From Flavitalea sp966112615 (GTDB lineage: Bacteria > Bacteroidota > Bacteroidia > Chitinophagales > Chitinophagaceae), in the NCBI GenBank assembly GCA_966112615.1, contig CBHWDO010000011.1:1-64000 (forward strand): 64,000 nucleotides of DNA, given 5' to 3'. Positions 17,209-25,716 of this stretch are shown here, piece after piece; positions within the stretch are counted from its first letter, which is position 1, and every line of letters starts with the position of its first letter. Position numbers and translations under genes: made by a program. The notes under the pieces are model-generated. The model saw only the letters and a list, made by a program, of their open reading frames with translations. It was not told where the DNA came from and did not search any database.

Positions 17209-18115
17209 GTAGCCAATTCCTCGGTTTCAAATTCTTAAGTAATTCAGCTTCCGGTGTTCCTTCTTCCGGTTGATAGTTGTATTCCCATCTTGCACGCGGA
17301 GGTAGACTCATCAATATTGATTCAATACGTCCATTTGTTTTCAGGCCAAACAATGTGCCGCGATCGTGTACAAGGTTGAATTCAACATATCTCCCTCTAC
17401 GGATCTCCTGCCAGAACTGCTCGCGTTCACCATATGGTGTATCTTTTCTTCTCTCCACAATTGGTATGTAAGCTTTCACAAATGAATCACCATTTGATCG
17501 TTGAAAAGCTACCAATCTTTCTGCATCCTGCTGATCCTTTGGTCTTAAATAATCATAGAATACACCACCAATTCCGCGGGCTTCATTATTCCTGTGTTTG
17601 TTGATGAAGTAATTATCACAATGCGCCTTATACTTCTCATACAATTCTTCGCCAAATGGATCCATGGCGTTCTTCAGTGTCTGGTGAAAATGTCTTCCAT
17701 CTTCTTCAAATACATAGTATGGTGTAAGGTCAGAGCCTCCACCAAACCAGCTGTCGATCTTGTTTCCATCCTTATCATACAATTCAAAATATCTCCAGTT
17801 TGCATGCACTGTTGGAACATATGGATTGCGTGGATGAATTACTAACGATAATCCGCATGCGAAGAAATTGCTTTCTCCAACTCCGAATGCCTGTTGCATC
17901 GCAACAGGTAATGGACCATACACTGCAGAAGTATTTACTCCACCTTTTTCAAAAACATTTCCATCACTGATCACCATCGATAGTCCACCGCCACCTTCTT
18001 CGCGTACCCATGGATCTTTCAGAAATGTTGCTTTTCCATCAACCTTTTCCAATGCAGCAGTGATCTGCTGTTGCAGGTCAAGGATATACTGGTTGAATGT
18101 TTCTTTGATATTCAT
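17201..18115 (-). CDS. hemF: Oxygen-dependent coproporphyrinogen III oxidase
   Basis: HemF decarboxylates coproporphyrinogen III to protoporphyrinogen IX using oxygen, in the cytoplasm. The 304 residues are normal. Family motifs include REEGGGGLSMVISDG near the start, VHANWRYFELYD, FGGGSDLTPYYVFEED and EFNLVHDRGTLFGLKTNGR. The ATG overlaps the hemE stop as TAATG, so translation is likely coupled. The last residues LPG and the TGA are written by the first unit of the GGGCTGAAC array. The window also has hemN, so the step can run with or without oxygen. Confidence 0.96.
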   Translation of the reverse strand: MNIKETFNQYILDLQQQITAALEKVDGKATFLKDPWVREEGGGGLSMVISDGNVFEKGGVNTSAVYGPLPVAMQQAFGVGESNFFACGLSLVIHPRNPYVPTVHANWRYFELYDKDGNKIDSWFGGGSDLTPYYVFEEDGRHFHQTLKNAMDPFGEELYEKYKAHCDNYFINKHRNNEARGIGGVFYDYLRPKDQQDAERLVAFQRSNGDSFVKAYIPIVERRKDTPYGEREQFWQEIRRGRYVEFNLVHDRGTLFGLKTNGRIESILMSLPPRARWEYNYQPEEGTPEAELLKNLKPRNWLPG

Positions 18116-19146
18116 TACTGTCCGTAAGATTTCACTGTATCAACAAATGCTCTTGCATGGTCTACCGGTACATTCGGAAGTATTCCATGACCCAGGTTAG
18201 CAATGTAACGTGTAGTTCCAAATGCATCGATCATTGCCTTTGCTGCTTTCTGAATTTCCGGGATCGGTCCAAGTAATTTTGCCGGATCGAAATTACCCTG
18301 CAGGGTTACATTGTTTCCTGCAAACTTTCTTGCAAGATCTGGCTTGATACACCAGTCGATACCCAATCCATGAGCGCCTGTTGCAGCCATTTCTTCCAGT
18401 GCAAACCATGCACCTTTTGCGAAAATGATGGTAGGTACTTCATCTTTCAAAGCAGCAACGATCTGGCGAATATAATTCAGGGAGAAATTTTCAAAATCAG
18501 CAGGGCTTAACAATCCGCCCCATGAATCAAATATTTGAACAACATCTGCACCGGCTTTCACCTGTCCTTTCAGATATGCGATGGTGGTATCAGTGATCAT
18601 CTGCAGAAGTGCATGAGCAGTTTCAGGTTGTGAATAACAGAATCCTTTTGCTTCATCAAAAGTTTTCGATCCCTTGCCCTGCACCATGTAGCAAAGTAGA
18701 GTCCATGGAGCACCGGCAAAACCGATCAATGGTACACGACCAGCAAGTTTTTCTTTGGTCATCTTCAATCCATCGAATACATAGCCAAGCTTTTCATTCA
18801 CATCAGGAATGATCAATTTTTTCAGATCATTGATGTTCTTGATAGGATCAGGCAACAACGGACCTTTACCTTCTACCATCTGCACTTCCAGTCCCATCGC
18901 TGCTGGTACAACAAGGATATCACTGAAAAAGATAGCTGCATCCACACCAACCTGTTCAACAGGTTGAATGGTGATCTCAGAAGAAAGTTCTGGGTTCTCG
19001 CAACGTTCGAAGAATCCGTACTTTGCTTTCAGTTTCATATAATCAGGAAGATATCTTCCTGCCTGGCGCATCATCCATACAGGTGGGCGTTGCAATGTTT
19101 CTCCTTTCAGTGCTCTTAACAGCAGGTCGTTCTGTAATGTGCTCAT
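18115..19146 (-). CDS. hemE: Uroporphyrinogen III decarboxylase
   Basis: HemE removes four carboxyl groups from uroporphyrinogen III to give coproporphyrinogen III. The 343-residue protein has the family signature RPPVWMMRQAGRYLPDYM near residue 20, the IIFSDILVVP-like AAIFFSDILVVPAAMG segment, and GHGILPNVPVDH near the C terminus. The ATG overlaps the hemD stop as ATGA and the stop overlaps the hemF start as TAATG, so it sits between two coupled junctions in the hem operon. Confidence 0.97.
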   Translation of the reverse strand: MSTLQNDLLLRALKGETLQRPPVWMMRQAGRYLPDYMKLKAKYGFFERCENPELSSEITIQPVEQVGVDAAIFFSDILVVPAAMGLEVQMVEGKGPLLPDPIKNINDLKKLIIPDVNEKLGYVFDGLKMTKEKLAGRVPLIGFAGAPWTLLCYMVQGKGSKTFDEAKGFCYSQPETAHALLQMITDTTIAYLKGQVKAGADVVQIFDSWGGLLSPADFENFSLNYIRQIVAALKDEVPTIIFAKGAWFALEEMAATGAHGLGIDWCIKPDLARKFAGNNVTLQGNFDPAKLLGPIPEIQKAAKAMIDAFGTTRYIANLGHGILPNVPVDHARAFVDTVKSYGQ

Positions 19147-19823
19147 TTCTTGTTATTATAATATTCGATCATAGTATGCACCAGGTTTACTTTTCCTGGT
19201 TGGTTGGCAACAATGATCTCATTGTTTACATATTTTCTGATGGTATCCGCAGTGGTTGTTCCAATTGCAAATACTGTTACCATGTCATTCAAAGTATTGC
19301 TTTCAAAAAAGCTGTCAACCGCGCTTGGACTATAAAACAAAATTCCATCAAAGTTATGGTTGATGGAAGATGATTGCTTTATGGTTCTGTACACTACCAG
19401 TTCGGTTAGGGGTTTGTTATGTTGATGAAAGATCTCCGGTAATTCATCACGTCGCCGATCTCCGCAAAAGAAAACAAAGGGTCCTTCTTCTTTGATCAAA
19501 TTCTGCGCAAGTTCTGATGCATTGTTTCCTGTTGCTACCAGGTTGCCGAAATATTTTGTTGCAAGTTCTTTTGTGGTATTCCCGATGGCTGCAGTTTTCC
19601 AATGAACAGTTGCACCATGTAATTGATCAACCACTGAATCAACCGCATTCATGCTGGTGAAAATTGCAGTGATCTGTTGACCGGTATAATTTGAAATGGA
19701 TTGATTTGTGATGGGTTCTGTATCGATGAAAGAATGCACGATGATATCAATACCATTTTGTTTCGAAAGAGAAATTATCTCTTCCGAAAGTGGACGGGTT
19801 GATATGATGGTTTTGTTGTGCAT
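19143..19823 (-). CDS. hemD: Uroporphyrinogen-III synthase
   Basis: HemD closes and inverts ring D of hydroxymethylbilane. The family is poorly conserved. The 226-residue length, the opening TIISTRPLSEEIISL, the FTSMNAVDSV segment and the late segment GILFYSPSAVDSFFESN with FAIGTTTADTIRKY match it, and the position between hemC and hemE supports it. It starts 33 bases after the hemC stop, a gap occupied by GGGCTGAAC units, and overlaps hemE by four bases. Confidence 0.9.
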   Translation of the reverse strand: MHNKTIISTRPLSEEIISLSKQNGIDIIVHSFIDTEPITNQSISNYTGQQITAIFTSMNAVDSVVDQLHGATVHWKTAAIGNTTKELATKYFGNLVATGNNASELAQNLIKEEGPFVFFCGDRRRDELPEIFHQHNKPLTELVVYRTIKQSSSINHNFDGILFYSPSAVDSFFESNTLNDMVTVFAIGTTTADTIRKYVNNEIIVANQPGKVNLVHTMIEYYNNKK

Positions 19824-19841
19824 TGTATTTTCTTAGATCTG

Positions 19842-19882
19842 CGTTCAGCCCGGCTTTCAGCCGTTCTGCCCGGGCCGTTCCG
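19842..19882 (-). repeat. GGGCWGAAC units across the hemC stop
   Basis: On the minus strand GGGCAGAAC, GGCTGAAAGCC and GGGCTGAACGC follow one another. The residues RPGQNG and the TGA of HemC are encoded by this repeat, which fills the hemC-hemD gap. Confidence 0.75.
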
Positions 19883-20792
19883 CTCGGAGTTCGGCGACAA
19901 TTGCATCACCTCCATTTGCAAGCACCTGTTCGGCCATCCGTGCGCCAAGTCCTTCAGATTCATCAATGGCAAAAACTCCTTTTACTTCAGCTTTCTGTTT
20001 TCCGTTGAGCGATAGAATATTTCCTTCGAAATGGATTTGTCCATCTTTAACTTCAGCCAACGCACTGATCGGAGTGGAACACCCACCCATCAATACACGC
20101 AGGTAATCTCTTTCAATTTTAGTACAGATCTCTGTGTGTTCATCATTGAGTAATCTGCAGGCATTGAATACATTCTCTTCGCCTTCCCTGCATACCACCA
20201 TGATCGCTCCCTGTGCAGGTGCAGGTAACATCCAGTTCAGTTCAATACTGGTTTCTGGTCGAAGGTCAATTCTTTCCAATCCTGCCTGCGCGAAGATCGC
20301 CCCATTCCAGTTCTCTTCTGAAAGCTTGCGCAATCTTGTATTTACATTGCCTCTCAGGTTATGAACTTCATGATTTGGATACCTGTTAAGCCATTGCGCA
20401 ATTCTCCTGATACTGCTTGTTGCAACATTTGCATGGCTTTCAAAATCATCCAGGAAAGTAGCATCATTTTTATACACGATCAGGTCGCGATACGGACCGC
20501 GTTTCAATGCTGCACATTGAATAATTCCTTTTGGCAATTGAGTAGGAACATCTTTCATGGAATGAACAGCGATATCAATGCGTTTATTCAGCATCGCAAT
20601 ATCGAGACTACGTGTAAATACGCCCTGTACCCCCATTTCATACAAAGGGGTCGACAGGTCAATATCACCTTCACTTTTGATATAGACCAGTTCGGCCGCA
20701 TAGCCATTCGATTCAAGCATGTTCTTTACCTGGGTAGCCTGCCATACCGCCAGCTGGCTTTCCCTGGTGCCAATCTTTATGATTTCTTGCAT
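19857..20792 (-). CDS. hemC: Porphobilinogen deaminase (hydroxymethylbilane synthase)
   Basis: HemC polymerises four porphobilinogen units into hydroxymethylbilane. The 311 residues open with IKIGTRESQLAVWQATQVK. They include DIAVHSMKDVPT, RRIAQWLNRYP and the dipyrromethane cofactor cysteine in RVLMGGCSTPISA near residue 240. It starts five bases after the hemA stop. The C-terminal RPGQNG tail is not family sequence but read-through into a GGGCAGAAC repeat, so the ancestral gene probably ended a few codons earlier. Confidence 0.97.
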   Translation of the reverse strand: MQEIIKIGTRESQLAVWQATQVKNMLESNGYAAELVYIKSEGDIDLSTPLYEMGVQGVFTRSLDIAMLNKRIDIAVHSMKDVPTQLPKGIIQCAALKRGPYRDLIVYKNDATFLDDFESHANVATSSIRRIAQWLNRYPNHEVHNLRGNVNTRLRKLSEENWNGAIFAQAGLERIDLRPETSIELNWMLPAPAQGAIMVVCREGEENVFNACRLLNDEHTEICTKIERDYLRVLMGGCSTPISALAEVKDGQIHFEGNILSLNGKQKAEVKGVFAIDESEGLGARMAEQVLANGGDAIVAELRAERPGQNG

Positions 20793-20797
20793 TATGA

Positions 20798-22042
20798 TCA
20801 GTTTGCTGCTGCAGTCATGTACTCATTGATCGCCTCGATATAATGGCAACCTCTTTCATTTCTTGTACGCATTTTCAAAGCCATTCCATTGATCACTTTC
20901 TGGATCTTTTCGTGATCGGCAGGGATGATAGATTGCGTTGACTGGCAGGAAAATAAATTTAAATAGATAGGATCTTCGTGAATTGCCTGCAGCGTTTGTT
21001 TTACCGCTTTAAGTACAGGTACATGTTTACGGTGTTCATGCCATTCAATGAACTCCTGTATATGTTCGCGAATGATTTCTTTTGCTTTTGGAACTTCAGC
21101 CTCTCTTCTCTGTAAGGTTTCATCCTTCAGTTTGGAAAGCTCATCCACATTCACCACGGTTACTCCTTCGAGTTCAGCGGCAGTGTGTTCAACATTATAT
21201 GGAATGGAAAGATCGATAATAAGTTTGCTGCCTCTTCCTTCAATATCCGAACGAAGTACAGTGGGCTGGGTAGCATTGGTCGCTACAAGGATGATATCTG
21301 CTTCATGGATCTGGTGAGAGATCTTTGAATATGGACTGTAATGCAATCCCAATTCATCTGCAAGCTGCGCAGCTTTTTCGGTGGTCCTGTTTACAAGTGT
21401 AATATTGGTGGTACCCAGGTAATCAACCAGGTTCTTGCAGGTATTGCGTCCGATCTTACCAACCCCGATAAGCAGGATTTTTTTGGATTGAATATCTGCA
21501 ACTTTTTCCCTGATGTATTGAACTGCTGCGAAAGAAACAGAAACAGTTCCTCCGCTGATCTCTGTACCGTTCTTTACATTTTTGGATGATTGAAGTACTG
21601 AGTTAACCAGTCTTTCGAGGAAAGAACCAATAAAATTATGTTGCTTGGAAAACTTAACTGCATTCTTGATCTGCCCAACGATCTCGTAATCACCGAGGAT
21701 CTGGGAATCCAGACCGGCACCTACACTGAACAAATGCTCGATCGCATCAGTTCCCTGCTTGATATAAGCAAGTTCTTTAAATGTTTCTGAAGAACCTGCA
21801 GTTTCGGAACAAAGCAGGTCTACCAGCACCTGGGATTCATTGGCCATGCCATAGATCTCAGTGCGGTTACAGGTGGAAAGAATAAACAGCTCTTTGACGC
21901 CATACTTTTTGGCCAGGTCAAGTACGTTGGCATACTGATCTTCATTGATGGCGAATTGTCCCCTGATAGAAGCATCGGTCTTCTTGTAGTTGATCCCTGC
22001 TATCCAGAACTTTGAAATTTCCTGAGTATTCAATCCCTGCAT
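20798..22042 (-). CDS. hemA: Glutamyl-tRNA reductase
   Basis: HemA reduces Glu-tRNA to glutamate-1-semialdehyde, the committed step. From the ATG at 22042 it has 414 residues. The catalytic cysteine is in LSTCNRTEIYG, and the NADPH site is in KKILLIGVGKIGRNTCKNL. The longer frame begins with TTG at 22066 and was rejected because that codon lies in the promoter box at 22064-22071. It leads the operon hemA-C-D-E-F-B-L and diverges from hemH. Confidence 0.96.
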   Translation of the reverse strand: MQGLNTQEISKFWIAGINYKKTDASIRGQFAINEDQYANVLDLAKKYGVKELFILSTCNRTEIYGMANESQVLVDLLCSETAGSSETFKELAYIKQGTDAIEHLFSVGAGLDSQILGDYEIVGQIKNAVKFSKQHNFIGSFLERLVNSVLQSSKNVKNGTEISGGTVSVSFAAVQYIREKVADIQSKKILLIGVGKIGRNTCKNLVDYLGTTNITLVNRTTEKAAQLADELGLHYSPYSKISHQIHEADIILVATNATQPTVLRSDIEGRGSKLIIDLSIPYNVEHTAAELEGVTVVNVDELSKLKDETLQRREAEVPKAKEIIREHIQEFIEWHEHRKHVPVLKAVKQTLQAIHEDPIYLNLFSCQSTQSIIPADHEKIQKVINGMALKMRTRNERGCHYIEAINEYMTAAAN

Positions 22043-22063
22043 GATGATTCTAAGATTCTGACG

Positions 22064-22071
22064 CAAAAATA
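22064..22071 (-). promoter_or_regulatory. -7 box of the hem operon
   Basis: TATTTTTG on the minus strand is an exact TAnnTTTG, 21 bases before the hemA ATG. The leader would be about 15 bases long. Confidence 0.55.
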
Positions 22072-22208
22072 CTTGGATACACCTGCGCTTCCGAATTTTT
22101 GTGTCATTGAACTGTCAAAACCATACCTGATTATAATCATATAATTCTATGATGAATATAATTTTTCTATGTGGCTGGTAGATTGGCTTTTATGACTGAT
22201 CCTGCCCA

Positions 22209-22216
22209 TACTTTTG
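22209..22216 (+). promoter_or_regulatory. -7 box of hemH, leaderless spacing
   Basis: TACTTTTG matches TAnnTTTG exactly, with five bases (TAACT) before the ATG at 22222. A TTGG at about 22183 is a possible -33 element. The box decides the start codon, since an upstream in-frame ATG at 22171 would precede transcription. Confidence 0.6.
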
Positions 22217-22221
22217 TAACT

Positions 22222-23259
22222 ATGAAACGTGGTATCATTTTGATGAACCTGGGTTCACCGGATTCAACTGAAGTAAAAGATGTTAAGCGCTACCTGGATG
22301 AATTCCTGATGGATGAGCGTGTGATCGATTATCCATACCTGTTGCGTCTTTTACTGGTTCGGGGAATCATTGTTCCTTTCCGTTCTCCTAAATCTGCAGC
22401 GGCTTATAGATCCATCTGGTGGAAAGAAGGGTCGCCGCTCATCGTGCTGACAAAACAATTGCAATCGGCTTTGCAGGAACAGGTAACAGAACCTGTTGAA
22501 ATTGCCATGCGCTACGGAAATCCAAGTGTGAAGCTGGCTTACGAGAACCTGGCAAAGCAGGGTGTTGAGGAAGTGATCGCTGTTCCTTTGTATCCTCATT
22601 ATGCCATGTCTTCCTACGAGACAGCCGTTGAATATGCAAAACAGGTTTTTAAAAAGGGGAATTATCCTTTCAAACTGGAATTCATCAAGCCATATTATGA
22701 TGAAGCGAATTACCTCGAAGCACTGGCTGATTCCATAAAGCCATTTTTGCAACAGGATTATGACCAGATATTATTCAGTTACCATGGTGTTCCGGAAAGA
22801 CATATTAAAAAAGGTGACATTACTGGTCAGCATTGCCTGAAGGTCGAAAACTGTTGTGAAGTCGATTCTGCCGCACATAAGCAATGTTATCGTCACCAGT
22901 GTTGGGTGACCACGCAAAGAATCGCTTCCATGCTGAATATTCCCGAAGGGAAATTTGGAATGTCGTTCCAGTCAAGGCTGGGAAGGGAAGAATGGCTGAA
23001 ACCCTATACAGCAAAGCGTTTGGAAGAATTGCCTGGTGAAGGGGTGAAGAAATTGCTGGTGGCTTGTCCTGCATTTGTAAGTGATTGTCTTGAAACCCTG
23101 GAGGAGATCGCCGAGGAAGGAAAACATGAATTCATGGAAGCCGGTGGCGAAAGCTTTACAATGATCCCATGCCTGAATGTTCATCCACTATGGGTGAAGG
23201 CCATCTCGGGTTGGGTGCAACAGGTGAAGCAGGGAAATACATCGATGATCTTACAATAG
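22222..23259 (+). CDS. hemH: Ferrochelatase
   Basis: HemH inserts ferrous iron into protoporphyrin IX. From the ATG at 22222 it has 345 residues and starts MKRGIILMNLGSPDS, a classic family start. The catalytic histidine is in LFSYHGVPERH and the acidic partner in VSDCLETLEEI. The middle holds several cysteines (QHCLKVENCCEVD, QCYRHQCWV) where some bacterial ferrochelatases carry a [2Fe-2S] cluster; binding here is inference. It is co-transcribed with hemJ, whose ATG is four bases after its stop, and diverges from hemA. Confidence 0.96.
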   Translation: MKRGIILMNLGSPDSTEVKDVKRYLDEFLMDERVIDYPYLLRLLLVRGIIVPFRSPKSAAAYRSIWWKEGSPLIVLTKQLQSALQEQVTEPVEIAMRYGNPSVKLAYENLAKQGVEEVIAVPLYPHYAMSSYETAVEYAKQVFKKGNYPFKLEFIKPYYDEANYLEALADSIKPFLQQDYDQILFSYHGVPERHIKKGDITGQHCLKVENCCEVDSAAHKQCYRHQCWVTTQRIASMLNIPEGKFGMSFQSRLGREEWLKPYTAKRLEELPGEGVKKLLVACPAFVSDCLETLEEIAEEGKHEFMEAGGESFTMIPCLNVHPLWVKAISGWVQQVKQGNTSMILQ

Positions 23260-23263
23260 TACC

Positions 23264-23812
23264 ATGTACAATTACATCAAGGCACTTCATATTATTTTTA
23301 TAGTTACCTGGTTTAGCGGGATGTTTTACATCGTGCGTTTATTCATTTATAACAGGGAAGCGCTGGACAAAGATGAACCAGAACGTTCCATATTGCAGAA
23401 CCAATTCAGGATCATGATCAAAAGATTGTGGTTTGGGATCACCTGGCCTTCTGCGGTGCTGACGCTGATCTTTGGCAGCTGGATCTGGGCGCTGCTGGGA
23501 GTTCTACCTGGATGGTTAGTGGTTAAGCTGGTATTTGTAATACTGCTGTTTGCCTATCACTATTCCCTGCATGTAATTTATGCACAACAGACGAAGGGGA
23601 TTTTTAAGCACAGTTCAAACCAGTTAAGGATCTGGAATGAAGTGGCAACGATCATCCTGGTGGCAGTCGTGATGCTTGTAGTAGTAAAGCAGGAGTTGAG
23701 TGCATTATGGGGTTTGGTAGGACTGGCAGGTTTTATTGTTTTGTTGATGAGTGCGATTAGGGTGTATAAAAGGTTGAGGAATCGGGAAGGGGGAATCGGG
23801 AAGGGGGAATGA
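23264..23812 (+). CDS. hemJ: Protoporphyrinogen IX oxidase, HemJ type
   Basis: HemJ (UPF0093/CopD-like) oxidises protoporphyrinogen IX to protoporphyrin IX in the inner membrane. The 182 residues open with YNYIKALHIIFIVTWFSGMF, which carries the conserved histidine of helix 1. Further helices lie near 52-75, 80-100, 125-143 and 147-166, and a lysine in LVVKLVF occupies the second conserved position. Its place directly after hemH supports the call and completes the pathway in this window. The C-terminal NREGGIGKGE is encoded by a GAATCGGG repeat and is probably not functional. Confidence 0.88.
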   Translation: MYNYIKALHIIFIVTWFSGMFYIVRLFIYNREALDKDEPERSILQNQFRIMIKRLWFGITWPSAVLTLIFGSWIWALLGVLPGWLVVKLVFVILLFAYHYSLHVIYAQQTKGIFKHSSNQLRIWNEVATIILVAVVMLVVVKQELSALWGLVGLAGFIVLLMSAIRVYKRLRNREGGIGKGE

Positions 23813-23915
23813 AATGGGAAATCGGTAATCGGGAATCGAAAATATTAAGCCGCGGAGTTTTGAACCCGCGGCTTTTGTATTCTTTACGATTACCGATTAC
23901 CGATTTCCGATTTTG
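23774..23915. repeat. ATCGG-repeat arms flanking a terminator, hemJ/hemN
   Basis: Plus-strand words AATCGGGAAGGGGG, AAATCGG, TAATCGG and GAATCG run to 23843. After the central hairpin, CGATTACCGATTACCG and GATTTCCGATTTTG are their complement. The two arms can pair around the terminator into one long structure. Near-copies lie between the DksA-like gene and the dipeptidyl peptidase, and between scpA and dxs. Confidence 0.85.
23848..23885. terminator. Bidirectional terminator between hemJ and hemN
   Basis: AGCCGCGG and CCGCGGCT form a perfect eight-base stem around a ten-base loop, followed by TTTGTATTCTTT on the plus strand. AT-rich sequence lies on the other side for hemN. Confidence 0.8.
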
Positions 23916-23922
23916 CATGACC

Positions 23923-25278
23923 CTAGATCGCCTTACTAAACTTACTCCCCTCCTTCGTCAGTTGGTACTGATCAATGGCGCTGCAGATATTACGGATGAA
24001 ATTTCTTCCTGAGGGGGTTACCTGGATGCTTTCAGCGCCTACAAAATTGAGCAGACCATCAGCTTTCAGGTCAACCAGTTTTTGCATGGACCTTTCCGCA
24101 ATAAGGTGCCTGTGTTCAGGCTGGAATTCAACCTTTCCCCTGCAGATAAGGTCAAGGATGTACTTCCTGAAAGCCAGGTCCTCTTCACTCAAAAAATATC
24201 CTTTTTCAATAGCCAGTTCGCCGGCATTGATCATCCGGTAATAATCATGAATGGTTTTATTGTTTTGGGCAAATGCATTTCCGGCATCACTGATACTGGA
24301 AACGCCAAGACCCAACAGCATGGAAGTATTCTGGGTAGTGTATCCCATAAAGTTCCGGTGCATCCTTCCTTCCTGGTGGGCAATGAATAATTCGTCTCCC
24401 GGCAGGGCAAAATGATCCATGCCTATATCAGTATACCCGTTTGCAGTAAACAACTCTTTACCTAAATGGTACAGCGCCAGTTTTTCGGAAGGACCGGGTA
24501 AATCGTTCTCATCAAATAATCTTTGTCCCTTGCTGGTCCAGGGAACATGGGCGTAACTATAAAATGCGATCCTGTCAGGTTTCAGCTCAATACACTCTTT
24601 TACCGTTCTTTCAATGGAGGCCAGGGTTTGCTTGGGCAAGCCATAGATCAGGTCATAATTCACTGATTTGTACCCTATCTCGCGGGCCCATTCCGTCACT
24701 TTCTTTACATTTTCAACCGGCTGGATGCGGTTGATGATCCTTTGAACCTCTGGATCATTGTCTTGTACCCCAAAGCTTACACGTCTGAAACCAAGGTCAT
24801 ATAGCGCTTTCAGGTGTGTAAAGGTGGTATTGTTGGGATGACCTTCAAAAGAAAATTCATGGTCCGGATGGATCATTGCCTTATCAAACAACGCATTCAT
24901 CAATCTTCCAAGATTCGCCGGTGAAAAGAAAGTAGGTGTTCCTCCTCCCAGGTGGATCTCGCGGATGACCGGAGGAGCATCCATAAGTTCCAGGTAAAGA
25001 TTCCATTCCTTAATTATTACATCAAGGTATTCGCCTTCCACGGAGTGGTTAGTGGTGATCTTTTTATTACACCCGCAATAAGTACAGAGCGATTCACAAA
25101 AAGGAAGGTGCAGGTACAAACTGATTCCCTCTTTTTTATTATGAATGCTGAACTGTTCCCGGAAATTGGAGATCCACTGTTGTTTGTCAATGTGATCATT
25201 CCAATTGGGAACTGTTGGATAACTGGTGTACCGTGGTACGGGTACATTATATTTCTGGAGAAGGTTTTCCTTAAGCAT
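23923..25278 (-). CDS. hemN: Oxygen-independent coproporphyrinogen III dehydrogenase
   Basis: HemN is a radical-SAM enzyme making protoporphyrinogen IX without oxygen. The 451-residue length is that of true HemN rather than the shorter HemW/HutW proteins. The cluster motif is PFCESLCTYCGCNKK (C-x3-C-x2-C followed by a further Cys), preceded by YTSYPTVPNW. Later come EIHLGGGTPTFFSP, RVSFGVQDNDPEVQ and YDLIYGLPKQT. It is monocistronic and converges on hemJ. The promoter box is four bases before the ATG. Confidence 0.95.
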   Translation of the reverse strand: MLKENLLQKYNVPVPRYTSYPTVPNWNDHIDKQQWISNFREQFSIHNKKEGISLYLHLPFCESLCTYCGCNKKITTNHSVEGEYLDVIIKEWNLYLELMDAPPVIREIHLGGGTPTFFSPANLGRLMNALFDKAMIHPDHEFSFEGHPNNTTFTHLKALYDLGFRRVSFGVQDNDPEVQRIINRIQPVENVKKVTEWAREIGYKSVNYDLIYGLPKQTLASIERTVKECIELKPDRIAFYSYAHVPWTSKGQRLFDENDLPGPSEKLALYHLGKELFTANGYTDIGMDHFALPGDELFIAHQEGRMHRNFMGYTTQNTSMLLGLGVSSISDAGNAFAQNNKTIHDYYRMINAGELAIEKGYFLSEEDLAFRKYILDLICRGKVEFQPEHRHLIAERSMQKLVDLKADGLLNFVGAESIQVTPSGRNFIRNICSAIDQYQLTKEGSKFSKAI

Positions 25279-25282
25279 GGGG

Positions 25283-25290
25283 CAAAATTA
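25283..25290 (-). promoter_or_regulatory. -7 box of hemN, leaderless spacing
   Basis: TAATTTTG on the minus strand matches TAnnTTTG exactly, with four bases (CCCC) before the hemN ATG at 25278. Confidence 0.6.
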
Positions 25291-25351
25291 GAGAAGTGAT
25301 GAAGTGAAGAAGTGGAGAAGAGGGGAAGGATGGTATGACTTTGATCATGTT

Positions 25352-25387
25352 TTAAAACAAAAAACCGGCGTCATGAATGAACGCCGG
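25352..25387 (-). terminator. Terminator pointing towards hemN
   Basis: CCGGCGT and ACGCCGG form a perfect seven-base stem. On the minus strand TTTTTTGTTTT follows. No recognised minus-strand gene lies upstream of it, which implies an unrecognised transcript. Confidence 0.75.
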
Positions 25388-25522
25388 CATAAGTATGTTT
25401 TCCTGGAACTGGCCTTAACAGCTGGTTTTCGTAAGAATTGGTCCTGTTTTCAGGTTTCACCACAGGTTTTATCAGAGATTAAAAACGGGTGGTACGGAAA
25501 CTCTTCATATCGGTTAAAAAGT

Positions 25523-25548
25523 AAAGGGGAGTAGATACTCCCCTTTTT
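25523..25548 (+). terminator. Terminator pointing towards ileS
   Basis: AAAGGGGAGTA and TACTCCCCTTT are perfectly complementary, giving a GC-rich stem with a tiny loop, and T tracts follow. On the plus strand TTTTT follows. It also reads as a weaker terminator on the minus strand. Confidence 0.7.
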
Positions 25549-25716
25549 AACCCCTAAACCCTAAACCGTAGAAAAAAACTTGAATATTTTGGAGATATCA
25601 AGGGTGATATCCTGTTATCGTTTTACTCTTAAAATCTTTCCAGAAACCATGCCAAAATTGATTTCGGCTAAGTTTTTAATAAATCTTAAACACTCTCTCA
25701 ACTTTCTTTAATTCTG

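Larger units (their letters stand above)
25291..25716. other. Gene-free structured region between hemN and ileS
   Basis: About 430 bases lie between two promoters facing away from each other. In order they hold purine-rich GAAGTGAT repeats (25298-25330), a minus-strand terminator (25352-25387), about 135 bases of unassigned sequence, a plus-strand terminator (25523-25548), a CCCTAAA-like stretch (25551-25566) and an imperfect GGAGATATC/GATATCC hairpin near 25590-25612. Short frames exist on both strands (plus 25373-25534, minus 25371-25463). I recognise neither. A small RNA or small protein is possible. Confidence 0.5.

Noticed and set aside
25551..25566. Telomere-like CCCTAAACCCTAAA stretch
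   Set aside because: Two and a half units inside a bacterial gap; treated as chance low-complexity sequence.
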